NCBI GenBank assembly: GCA_038228615.1
Contig: JBBRPC010000065.1
Coordinates: forward strand, 1 to 17,021
DNA: 17,021 bases
Source: F1-120-MAGs023 sp038228615
GTDB lineage: Bacteria; Actinomycetota; Acidimicrobiia; IMCC26256; PALSA-610
Reading direction: 5' to 3'
Shown here: positions 7,832 to 14,096 of the stretch, piece after piece
Layout of the letters: each line of letters begins with the position of its first letter
Numbering within the stretch: position 1 is the first letter of the stretch
Made by a program: the position numbers and the translations under genes
Notes under the pieces: generated by a model
What the model was told of the DNA's origin: nothing
Database searches by the model: none
What the model saw: the letters and a program-made list of their open reading frames with translations, nothing else

Positions 7832-8701
7832 TCAGTGCAACACGGCGCCACCGTTCACACAGATCGATTGCCCAGTCACGAACGCAGCACCGGCGCTGCA
7901 CAGCCACGCGACCGTCGCACCCACGTCGTCTGCGGTACAGAACCGCCCTGCGGGGATGGCGTCGAGGTACGACTGACGCACGGCATCAGAGGTCTGGCCT
8001 GTCACCACGACTTCCTGGGAACGCTCAGCCAAGACCATGTCGGTCTCCGCTGTCCCTGGGCAGACCGCGTTGACACAAATCCCGTCGCGTGCAAGTTCGA
8101 TGGCCGACGTTTGGGTCAGGCCGATCACCGCGAACTTGGTCGCGGCGTATGCGCCAAGAAATGGGAATGCTTGCACTCCAACTTCCGACGCAATATTGAC
8201 GATGCGACCACCGCGTCCCGCGTCACGCATGCAACGTGCAGCCGTGTTCATGCCGTGAAATACGCCCATCACATTCACTTCGAACATCCGTCGGAAATCG
8301 TCTTCGTTCGTGTCGATCACTGGAGCGAGCACTGAAATACCGGCATTGTTGACCCATACATCGAGGTGACCAAACTCGGCGATCGCCGTCTTCAGGAGCA
8401 GCGCACTCGTTGCCGGATCAGCAACGTCGCCACAAGCCGAGACCGCGCGGCCCCCACCCGCGCAGATCTCGGCGACGACATCGTTGTCGTCATCCCCACA
8501 CCCAGCCCGATTCACCGGGCGATTCACCGGGCGATTCACCGGGCGATTCACCGGGCGATTCACCGGGCGATTCACCGGCACGCGCCCGGTTGCGCCGACC
8601 ACAACGCCATAGCCAGCACCGGCGAGCGCGAGCGCGATCCCCCGGCCGAGGCCTCGGGAGGCACCCGTCACAACCGCGCCGAAGCGAGAGCCGTCGTGCA
8701 T
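7832..8701 (-). CDS. SDR-family NAD(P)-dependent oxidoreductase with PVNR repeat insertion
   Basis: This is a classical short-chain dehydrogenase/reductase that oxidises an alcohol or reduces a carbonyl, 289 residues. It shows the cofactor motif TGASRGLG at 12-19, NNAG at 118-121, catalytic S172 in NIASEVG, Y185 and K189 in YAATK, and the PG motif at 215-216. The start at ATG 8701 overlaps the glutamine synthetase stop as TGATG. A longer frame from 8764 exists but lies inside the neighbouring gene. Residues 42-65 are six exact copies of Pro-Val-Asn-Arg, inserted in the loop after the second beta strand, which normally sets NAD/NADP preference. The fold on either side is intact, so the gene looks functional. 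It is the last of the six coupled enzyme genes before the importer. Confidence 0.93.
   Translation of the reverse strand: MHDGSRFGAVVTGASRGLGRGIALALAGAGYGVVVGATGRVPVNRPVNRPVNRPVNRPVNRPVNRAGCGDDDNDVVAEICAGGGRAVSACGDVADPATSALLLKTAIAEFGHLDVWVNNAGISVLAPVIDTNEDDFRRMFEVNVMGVFHGMNTAARCMRDAGRGGRIVNIASEVGVQAFPFLGAYAATKFAVIGLTQTSAIELARDGICVNAVCPGTAETDMVLAERSQEVVVTGQTSDAVRQSYLDAIPAGRFCTADDVGATVAWLCSAGAAFVTGQSICVNGGAVLH
8509..8580 (-). repeat. 12-bp minisatellite, six units, in frame within the SDR gene
   Basis: On the plus strand GATTCACCGGGC is repeated five times without a mismatch, followed by a sixth unit differing only at its end (GATTCACCGGCA). Being 12 bp, it keeps the frame and encodes PVNR repeats on the minus strand. 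The near-perfect identity suggests recent expansion and probable length variation. Confidence 0.95.
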
Positions 8702-10077
8702 CAAACTGCCAGCAGGTACTTGCGACGTTCCCAGTCGCTGACTTGGCGGTGATAGTCGTCCCACTCGCCGATCTTCATGTCGACGTACGCGTCGATGAAC
8801 TGCGCTGGATATACCTCGCGTACCAGTGGATCCACCGAGAATGCTTCGATCGCTTCCAGCAACGTGCGAGGCAATCGCTTCGCTTCGGTGTTACGCGACC
8901 AGTCGTAGGTGATTTCTTCAACCGGCGTTCCTGGATCCAAACCGAGACGGATCCCCTCCAACCCTGCCGCGAGCATCAGCGCAGCCGTCACATACGTATT
9001 CGCTGCGGAATCCACCGCACGGTTCTCGACCGCCGGACGGTTGCGAGGCAGGCGCAACATACAACTGCGATTGTTGTCGCCATACGCCGCATACACAGGT
9101 GCCCACGAGACGGTGCCGTCGCTGAGACGCGGTGAAAGACGTTTGTAGGAGTTGACTGTTGGTGTCGCGACCGCCGCAAGCGCCGGCGCGTGTCGCATAA
9201 TTCCGGCGACGAAGGAATACGCCTCCTTACTCCAACCCTTGCCGCGCTCATCGTTTTCGTCGCGAAACAGGTTTTCTCCAGTTGCGATGCTCGCAAGACT
9301 CATATTGAAGTGCGCGCCAGAACCCCAAGAATCCGTGTACGGCTTCGGCATGAATGTCGCGAGCAGACCACATTGCTTCGCAACTTGTTTCACCATGAGA
9401 CGGAAGAACGTCACGCGATCCGCCATCTCCAGCGCCGGTGCATAGGTGAAATCGAACTCGTACTGAGCGTCGCCTCCTTCAGCATCGAAGCTGAACAAGC
9501 CATAGCCCGTTTCCTCGAGATATTTCGCCATCGGACCGAGAAACGGCATTGCGTCCATCGTGACTTCGATGTCGTACGCAGGTGTCGGATCAAGCATCCC
9601 CGAACGAGCCATCGGCTCGAGATAGCCGTCGGTACGTTCCAACGACTCGGGCTTAAACACGAACAATTCGACTTCTACACCGAGGTTGAGGAGATACCCC
9701 TCAGCTGCCGCGATTTCGGTCTGACGTTTCAGAATCGAACGCGTGCAGTGCGCGAATGGTTCGGTTCCGCCGTACAACAAGTCGGCAGCGAACCAAGCAA
9801 AACGACGATCCCACGGACATATCTTCAACGTCGCAGGATCGGGCATCGCCACGCACTCGTCTTCGTTCGGGGTCATCGCGCCGAGATCGCCCATGCCGCG
9901 CGGCGTGTACCGCTCCGAACCGGCAAGCAGCGTTGGAAGCATTGCGATGGGAACAACTTTTGACTTTGTGCGCCCCGTGATATCGAGGAACCCGCCAAGT
10001 GCGTACTCCACACCCTGTGCGGCAAGTGACGTCGCCAGTTCGACGTGTTCTGGTTGGACCGTGCGTGCCGTATCCAT
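8701..10077 (-). CDS. Glutamine synthetase-family amide ligase (GlnT/GMAS-like)
   Basis: This 458-residue enzyme of the glutamine synthetase catalytic family would join glutamate (or an analogue) to ammonia or an amine using ATP. Conserved pieces are the metal-binding E135/E137 in GVEVELF, E207 in DAQYEFDF, GSGAHFN at 252-258 with H256, the NSYKRL segment at 309-314, and RNRPAVENR at 345-353. The MPDPATLKICPW segment and overall layout point to the GlnT (type III of rhizobia)/gamma-glutamylmethylamide synthetase group rather than the housekeeping GlnA. ATG 10077 has GAGGAG 5 bases upstream. It sits between a creatininase-family gene and an SDR gene that it overlaps by one base. In this setting it may use an amine released in the pathway. 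The exact amine is unknown and GMAS function is inference. Confidence 0.88.
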   Translation of the reverse strand: MDTARTVQPEHVELATSLAAQGVEYALGGFLDITGRTKSKVVPIAMLPTLLAGSERYTPRGMGDLGAMTPNEDECVAMPDPATLKICPWDRRFAWFAADLLYGGTEPFAHCTRSILKRQTEIAAAEGYLLNLGVEVELFVFKPESLERTDGYLEPMARSGMLDPTPAYDIEVTMDAMPFLGPMAKYLEETGYGLFSFDAEGGDAQYEFDFTYAPALEMADRVTFFRLMVKQVAKQCGLLATFMPKPYTDSWGSGAHFNMSLASIATGENLFRDENDERGKGWSKEAYSFVAGIMRHAPALAAVATPTVNSYKRLSPRLSDGTVSWAPVYAAYGDNNRSCMLRLPRNRPAVENRAVDSAANTYVTAALMLAAGLEGIRLGLDPGTPVEEITYDWSRNTEAKRLPRTLLEAIEAFSVDPLVREVYPAQFIDAYVDMKIGEWDDYHRQVSDWERRKYLLAV

Positions 10078-10110
10078 TGCGTCTCCTCGTGTTTCGACGT
10101 ACTGCAGGTT

Positions 10111-10887
10111 TCAGGGCGTGAGGTGCGGTGTAGGCGGCGTGCCGAGCGGCGGCTTTTCGTGTCGGCCTCGTTCGACGCGCGCCGAAATCGCGTCGATGGC
10201 GAGGCTCCACAGTCGAACGCCGAGTGCTGCGCTCGCCTCCGAAGGGCGGCCTGTCACGCCGTTCATCGAGAGCGCGGGAGCCACGTATCGAAATACCAAG
10301 TCGCCAGTCCGATCAACGTCGTCGGCACCCGCGACGCGGTCGAGATGCACGAGCTCAGGTGCAATCGCGAGCATCACCGACGTTTCGGCCCGATGCGCGT
10401 GCACATCGTCGCCATCGACGGTCATCTCCGCGAGCAGTTCCGGGTCGACGCTCCACCAGTCGACAACTCCTACTTGGAGATCTGGTCGGAACAGTCTGAG
10501 GTGGTCGGTTGCGATTCCGAGGGCGGCGGTATTGCCAAAATGGCTATTGACGAAGAGCAGTTTCGTCAGACCTGAGAGCGCAGCCCATTCCGCGTACTGT
10601 CGTGCAACTGCGGCAACAAGCTCCGGCGTGAACGAGATCGTGCCGGGAAGCACGGTGCCGTGACCGTAGCTACACGCGACGGGAATTGCGGGCAGCACGA
10701 TTGCTTGGGTTCGCTCAGACACGGCGCGACACAGCGCCTCGGCGATAAATGTGTCGGTCCCTACCGGCAAATGCGGTCCGTGCTGTTCGGTCGCACCTAC
10801 CGGCACAAGACCGACTTCCGTGCCATCACCGTTCGACAACACCGAAAGTTCCGGCCACGCACATTCATCCCAACGACGAGCCTTCAC
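10111..10887 (-). CDS. Creatininase-family amidohydrolase
   Basis: This is a metal-dependent amidohydrolase of the creatininase family (creatinine amidohydrolase, MftE and relatives), 258 residues. VPVGATEQHGPHLPVGTD at residues 28-45 contains the metal ligands E34, H36 and D45, the numbering familiar from creatininase itself. YGHGTVLPGTISF and HAHRAETS (163-170) are further family signatures. The usual NGHGGN motif reads NSHFGN here (114-119), an unusual substitution. The start is GTG 10887: it forms a GTGA overlap with the preceding stop, has GGGAG 7 bases upstream, and gives the family's normal N-terminus (RRWDECAWPEL). The longer frame up to 11175 is antisense-like sequence inside the neighbour. 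Context suggests cleavage of a C-N bond in a cyclic or substituted amide; the precise substrate is unknown. Confidence 0.9.
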   Translation of the reverse strand: MKARRWDECAWPELSVLSNGDGTEVGLVPVGATEQHGPHLPVGTDTFIAEALCRAVSERTQAIVLPAIPVACSYGHGTVLPGTISFTPELVAAVARQYAEWAALSGLTKLLFVNSHFGNTAALGIATDHLRLFRPDLQVGVVDWWSVDPELLAEMTVDGDDVHAHRAETSVMLAIAPELVHLDRVAGADDVDRTGDLVFRYVAPALSMNGVTGRPSEASAALGVRLWSLAIDAISARVERGRHEKPPLGTPPTPHLTP

Positions 10888-11441
10888 GATCGATCTCCCG
10901 AGTGCAGTGCAACGTCGTTCGTGGCAATGGGCATGCCAGTCGCGAGCAACGCAATACCGTCGCGCCGATAACAAGCAGTGAACGCACCTGTCGGTCGACC
11001 ATCTTCGATGGTCATTGAATGCGAGCCAACCTGCACATGGGCGAACCCACGATCGCAGCCTTCGATGACCGGCTGGCGGCTGAGTGGGAGCCGGCGCCAG
11101 ACCTCGCGGTACTGCACCGTCTCGCCATCGACCACAAACACGCCGGTCTCGACCATCTCGTCCACATCGGCCCATACGACATCGCCAACATCGGCGAGCG
11201 CCGCCGGACCACTATTGAGATCAAGATCGTGACTGAAGTACAAACGGTCATCTTTGAATGTTGTGTGACCCGCAAAACTTTCGACGGAATCGTCAGAACC
11301 TGCCTGTGGAACGCGCAGATCGCAGTACGCGGAATGTCCTTGCAGCCAGATCGTTTGGGCCGCGTCGAGCACGACCTCGCCATCGAGTGAGAACTCCACC
11401 CGATCCCACGCGCCGACGAACTCCTCTGGCACCGTCATCAT
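10884..11441 (-). CDS. Uncharacterised 185-residue protein, possibly calycin-like beta barrel
   Basis: I do not recognise a named family. The protein has no signal peptide or membrane segment and is acidic. It starts GAWDRVEFSLDGEVVLDAAQ, followed by alternating hydrophobic patterns (TIWLQGHSAYCDLRVP, GHTTFKDDRLYFSHDLDL, VQYREVWRRLP) that look like successive beta strands. The opening resembles uncharacterised actinobacterial proteins with WLQ...YADLRVP patterns, and a lipocalin/calycin-type barrel is a guess. It lies exactly where many ring-hydroxylating oxygenase operons carry the beta subunit. However, it lacks the mainly helix-then-sheet NTF2-like look and no similarity to beta subunits was apparent. 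It starts 24 bases after the Rieske-less subunit and overlaps the creatininase-family gene by 4 bases. The start could be either of two adjacent ATGs (11441, 11438). Confidence 0.75.
   Translation of the reverse strand: MMTVPEEFVGAWDRVEFSLDGEVVLDAAQTIWLQGHSAYCDLRVPQAGSDDSVESFAGHTTFKDDRLYFSHDLDLNSGPAALADVGDVVWADVDEMVETGVFVVDGETVQYREVWRRLPLSRQPVIEGCDRGFAHVQVGSHSMTIEDGRPTGAFTACYRRDGIALLATGMPIATNDVALHSGDRS
10895..10899 (-). promoter_or_regulatory. Ribosome binding site deciding the GTG start of the creatininase-family gene
   Basis: On the minus strand GGGAG lies 7 bases before GTG 10887, inside the end of the preceding gene. Together with the 4-base GTGA overlap it supports coupling and rejects the much longer ATG frame. 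Confidence 0.7.
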
Positions 11442-11463
11442 CTCGTGCCCATCATTGCGACCC

Positions 11464-11491
11464 CATCAGCACGAGCCCATCAGCGCGAGTA
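11464..11491 (-). repeat. 14-bp tandem duplication at the stop codon of the Rieske-less subunit gene
   Basis: Two adjacent 14-base units on the plus strand, CCATCAGCACGAGC and CCATCAGCGCGAGT, differ at two positions. Because 14 is not a multiple of three, the second copy shifts the frame and supplies the present stop. With one copy removed, the protein would end a residue or so differently, at a nearby TGA. Confidence 0.6.
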
Positions 11492-12395
11492 GCGACTCGT
11501 GGAACCTCATGATTGGGGCTTCAAGACCGCTCGCGAGCGGACCAACGGCAAATGCCGGTGAGACAACCGCACGCTGGATTTGTTCGCACGCAGCACCATC
11601 TTCAGCGTGCAATACGGTCGACACCATTGCGAGAAATGCTTCGGCATCGTGCGTGGTGCCGCCTTCCGCGCGGACACGCAAATCGATCGTCGTGTGTAAC
11701 GGTCCGCGCGGGATGCATTGGTAGGTCATGAAGAAGGCTGCCCCAGTTGCGAAAGGCACGCTGGGAAAGATCAGATGAGCGCCGGAACCCCAATCGTCGC
11801 TTGTGATGTGAGAGATCGGGCTGAAACCGCTCGCGAACTGCGCCTCGTCGGTCACGCCGGAGCGAGGTGGTTCATAGAACGCCCAGTGCGGTGCACAGTC
11901 CCACCACTCGTGACGTGGGTGGTCGTACGCGCCCAAGCTCTGTTCGTGCAGGTACCAGAGGTGGTAAATGTCGATGTGGTTTTCGATATAGAGCTTCCAG
12001 TTGCACGCAACTTCGAAGCGTCGCCTCGCAACCTCAACAAGTTGATCTGGGCGAAAGCCACGAATCCGGGCCGGGAGTTCGCCGAGCCACTCGTGAAGCG
12101 GAGTCGCGCGCCCGGGTTCGAGGTGTGCGAATGCGTACCCGAGCCACGTTTCAACTGCGACGCGTTCGCCGTCGACGGAGCGGGCCTCCAGTATGTCGCC
12201 GTCACGCCACATCGTGGTGAGGGCAGGCCCCGCCGTCGCGAGCAACGAGCCTTCTTCAGGAACATCCGACACCGGCCCGATGAAATGCCAGACCGAACGA
12301 AACACGGTTTCCATCTCGCGCTCGTACCACTGCTCCGACCAATAGGCCTCAGGGGGCAAGAGAAACCTCGTGGCCGACGAGGCGAGCGCAGTCAC
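11466..12395 (-). CDS. Rieske oxygenase alpha-subunit homologue lacking the Rieske domain
   Basis: This 309-residue protein has the catalytic domain of an aromatic-ring-hydroxylating-type oxygenase. The mononuclear iron motif NWKLYIENHIDIYHLWYLH includes H145 and H150, the third ligand D266 is in HAEDGAACEQIQ, and the intersubunit-bridging aspartate is D142. It aligns end to end with the upstream gene product except for about 51 missing residues. Where the neighbour has CRH and CFYH cluster motifs, this protein passes from DGDILEARSVDGERVAV straight to ETWLGYAFAHLEP. No Cys-x-His or Cys-x2-His pair remains. Frame and catalytic residues are intact, so it is not a decayed gene. ATG 12395 overlaps the upstream stop by 4 bases (ATGA), implying coupled translation. 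It could receive electrons from the partner's Rieske cluster or from an external Rieske protein, as NdmC does from NdmD in caffeine N-demethylation. The substrate is unknown. Confidence 0.9.
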   Translation of the reverse strand: MTALASSATRFLLPPEAYWSEQWYEREMETVFRSVWHFIGPVSDVPEEGSLLATAGPALTTMWRDGDILEARSVDGERVAVETWLGYAFAHLEPGRATPLHEWLGELPARIRGFRPDQLVEVARRRFEVACNWKLYIENHIDIYHLWYLHEQSLGAYDHPRHEWWDCAPHWAFYEPPRSGVTDEAQFASGFSPISHITSDDWGSGAHLIFPSVPFATGAAFFMTYQCIPRGPLHTTIDLRVRAEGGTTHDAEAFLAMVSTVLHAEDGAACEQIQRAVVSPAFAVGPLASGLEAPIMRFHESLLALMGSC

Positions 12396-13474
12396 CCGCG
12401 CACTCCTTCATCGAGACCCGCAAGCACGAATGCTTGAAACACCGTGATCGGATGTTCGTGGTCCCTGGCCATTGGCCCAACAGCAAACGCTGGCGAAGCC
12501 ACGGCTGCTTGCACGCGCTCACACGCATGGATGTCTTCCTCGATGAACGATGCGGCGGCGGCCGTCAGCCCTGCTGCATCTGCGCCTGTCTCGGCACGAA
12601 TCCGTAGATCGATTCGGCTTTGGTCCGGAGCAATTGGGACCGCGACGTACGTCGCGACGAACTCGGCGGACGTCGCAATCATCGTGTTCGGAAACACGAA
12701 ATGGGCACCGATTCCGAGACGATCACGTTCACTGATGTGTGCGATCGTCTCCGTACCGCGATTCAAGCCAGCGTGGTCTTCGCGCAGTGGCTCGTAACTG
12801 AACCAATCGCTGTCAACCTGTACATATTCAAACTGGGTGTGGTCGAAATCGCCAAGCGACTCAGCGTGCAAGTACCAGAGGTGATACACGTCGATGTGGT
12901 TCTCGACGAACAACTTCCAGTTACAATTCGCTAGGAAGCTCCGGGTCGCAACTTGCTTGAGCGCTCCGGGACGGTAGGTCCCAATATTCGCAGCGAGCCC
13001 AGCGATCACTTGCTCAAATGGCCGGGCGTTCGGATCCACGTGAACAAACACGAGACCCTCCCAGACAGCAATCGAGCCCGGCATCAATCCCCACAGCGCC
13101 ATATCGATGTCGGGAAATTGTTCCTTGCGTTGCGGAACCCGCACGAGATCGCCGTCGAGCGCATAGCGCCACCGGTGGTAGAAGCAATCGATACCGGTGC
13201 CGCAATTACCTGCGCCGTCGAGCATCGTCATACCGCGATGGCGACAAATGTTGTGAAACGCGCGCAATTCGCCGTCATCGCCCCGCACAACGATCATTGG
13301 CGCGGTCCCAACGGTCGCCGTGAAATAGTCACCTGGCTCGGAAACGTCTTCGATGGCGCCTACGTGCGACCATCGCTTGACAAAGAGCTCCCGCTGCTCG
13401 CGCGCGAACCACTCACGCGACGTATACGCCGAGGCAGGAAGAAGATAGGAGCTCGTCGCGGCGGGCGCGGTCAT
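12392..13474 (-). CDS. Rieske non-heme iron oxygenase alpha subunit
   Basis: This 360-residue oxygenase component would hydroxylate, or demethylate by hydroxylation, an organic substrate using O2 and electrons from a reductase. The Rieske domain has C77-R-H79 and C97-F-Y-H100, binding the [2Fe-2S] cluster. The catalytic domain has ENHIDVYHLWYLH at 191-203, with iron ligands H198 and H203, bridging D195 and the third ligand D314 in EEDIHACERVQ. The start at ATG 13474 gives a normal N-terminus; an upstream TTG at 13507 is open but has no ribosome site, and the site before 13474 is also weak. It is the first gene of the minus-strand cluster and overlaps the Rieske-less paralogue by 4 bases. No ferredoxin or reductase gene is present in the window. 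The single-chain architecture and the neighbourhood would suit dealkylation of an N- or O-methylated compound, but that is inference. Confidence 0.93.
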   Translation of the reverse strand: MTAPAATSSYLLPASAYTSREWFAREQRELFVKRWSHVGAIEDVSEPGDYFTATVGTAPMIVVRGDDGELRAFHNICRHRGMTMLDGAGNCGTGIDCFYHRWRYALDGDLVRVPQRKEQFPDIDMALWGLMPGSIAVWEGLVFVHVDPNARPFEQVIAGLAANIGTYRPGALKQVATRSFLANCNWKLFVENHIDVYHLWYLHAESLGDFDHTQFEYVQVDSDWFSYEPLREDHAGLNRGTETIAHISERDRLGIGAHFVFPNTMIATSAEFVATYVAVPIAPDQSRIDLRIRAETGADAAGLTAAAASFIEEDIHACERVQAAVASPAFAVGPMARDHEHPITVFQAFVLAGLDEGVRG

Positions 13475-13518
13475 GCCGATACTGAACCGGGCCAATATTT
13501 CGCACAAACACCCGCTTC

Positions 13519-13551
13519 ATTTCCGAATAGTTATTGACCGGTTCCGGAAAT
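13519..13551. promoter_or_regulatory. Divergent promoter region with inverted repeat
   Basis: The 124 bases between the oxygenase and SRPBCC starts must hold both divergent promoters. ATTTCCG (13519-13525) and CGGAAAT (13545-13551) form an inverted repeat with 19 bases between the arms, and TTCCGGAA (13542-13549) is itself a palindrome. A TTGACC at 13534-13539 could be a plus-strand -35, but the matching -10 (GGTTAT, 17 bases on) is poor. The inverted repeat is a candidate operator. Confidence 0.35.
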
Positions 13552-13598
13552 CTGACGGTTATCCTTGCCGAACACCACAACGAACAATGGAGCGAGAG

Positions 13599-14084
13599 AT
13601 GACAACGGCTGAATCCGACAATACGTTTTGCGTCGAACGCGAGACGGTCATTCACGCATCAGCAACTGAGGTTTTCAGTCGCCTCGACAACTTTCATCGT
13701 TGGGTCGACTGGTCACCGTGGGAAGGCATCGACGAGAACATGCAGCGCACATACTCCGGACCCGACGCTGGCGTCGGCGCCGTCTATGCCTGGGACGGTA
13801 ACCGCAAAGCAGGCAAGGGTGAAATGCGCATCACGTCAGTCGTTGCGCCGACTTCCGTCAAAATTGATCTCGCCTTCCTGAAACCGTTCAAATCGCGAAG
13901 CGACGTCACGTTTACCCTCGCACCATCCGGCGACACCACGCACGTGACTTGGACGATGATCGGACCCAAGACCCTCATGTCGAGAATCATGGGAGTGTTT
14001 ATGAGCATGGACAAAATCGTCGGTCGCGACTTCGAAAAGGGTCTCGCGCAGCTGAAAACTATGAGCGAAGCGCCGACCGTCTAA
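13599..14084 (+). CDS. SRPBCC-family (polyketide cyclase/dehydrase-like) protein
   Basis: This small cytoplasmic START-like helix-grip protein has 161 residues. Typical segments are an N-terminal strand with VIHASATEVFSRLDNFHRWVDWSPWEGID, then MQRTYSGPDAGVGAVYAWDG, then VKIDLAFLKPFKSRSDVTFTL, and a C-terminal helix ending MDKIVGRDFEKGLAQLKTM. This matches the polyketide_cyc2 type of SRPBCC proteins, which bind hydrophobic ligands and mostly have no assigned reaction. The start is ATG 13599, with GGAG 6 bases upstream; an ATG at 13587 and a frame opening at 13473 are less likely because the latter would overlap the divergent oxygenase start. It ends 12 bases from the convergent acyl-CoA synthetase. 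The family is clear; the role and any link to the oxygenase cluster are unknown. Confidence 0.88.
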   Translation: MTTAESDNTFCVERETVIHASATEVFSRLDNFHRWVDWSPWEGIDENMQRTYSGPDAGVGAVYAWDGNRKAGKGEMRITSVVAPTSVKIDLAFLKPFKSRSDVTFTLAPSGDTTHVTWTMIGPKTLMSRIMGVFMSMDKIVGRDFEKGLAQLKTMSEAPTV

Positions 14085-14096
14085 CGCATCGAATAT

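Noticed and set aside
8509..8580. CRISPR-like array
   Set aside because: The units are contiguous 12-mers without spacers and lie in frame inside an SDR gene.
10888..11175. Long ATG-initiated extension of the creatininase-family frame
   Set aside because: It reads as Arg/Cys-rich antifamily sequence inside the 185-residue gene, whereas GTG 10887 has a ribosome site, a stop-start overlap and the normal family N-terminus.
10884..11441. Ring-hydroxylating dioxygenase beta subunit
   Set aside because: The position and size fit, but the sequence pattern is beta-barrel-like with none of the NTF2-like features I would expect, so it is left as unknown.
11466..12395. Pseudogene of a Rieske oxygenase
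   Set aside because: The frame is open, catalytic ligands are kept, the deletion is clean at domain boundaries, and translation is coupled to the intact paralogue.
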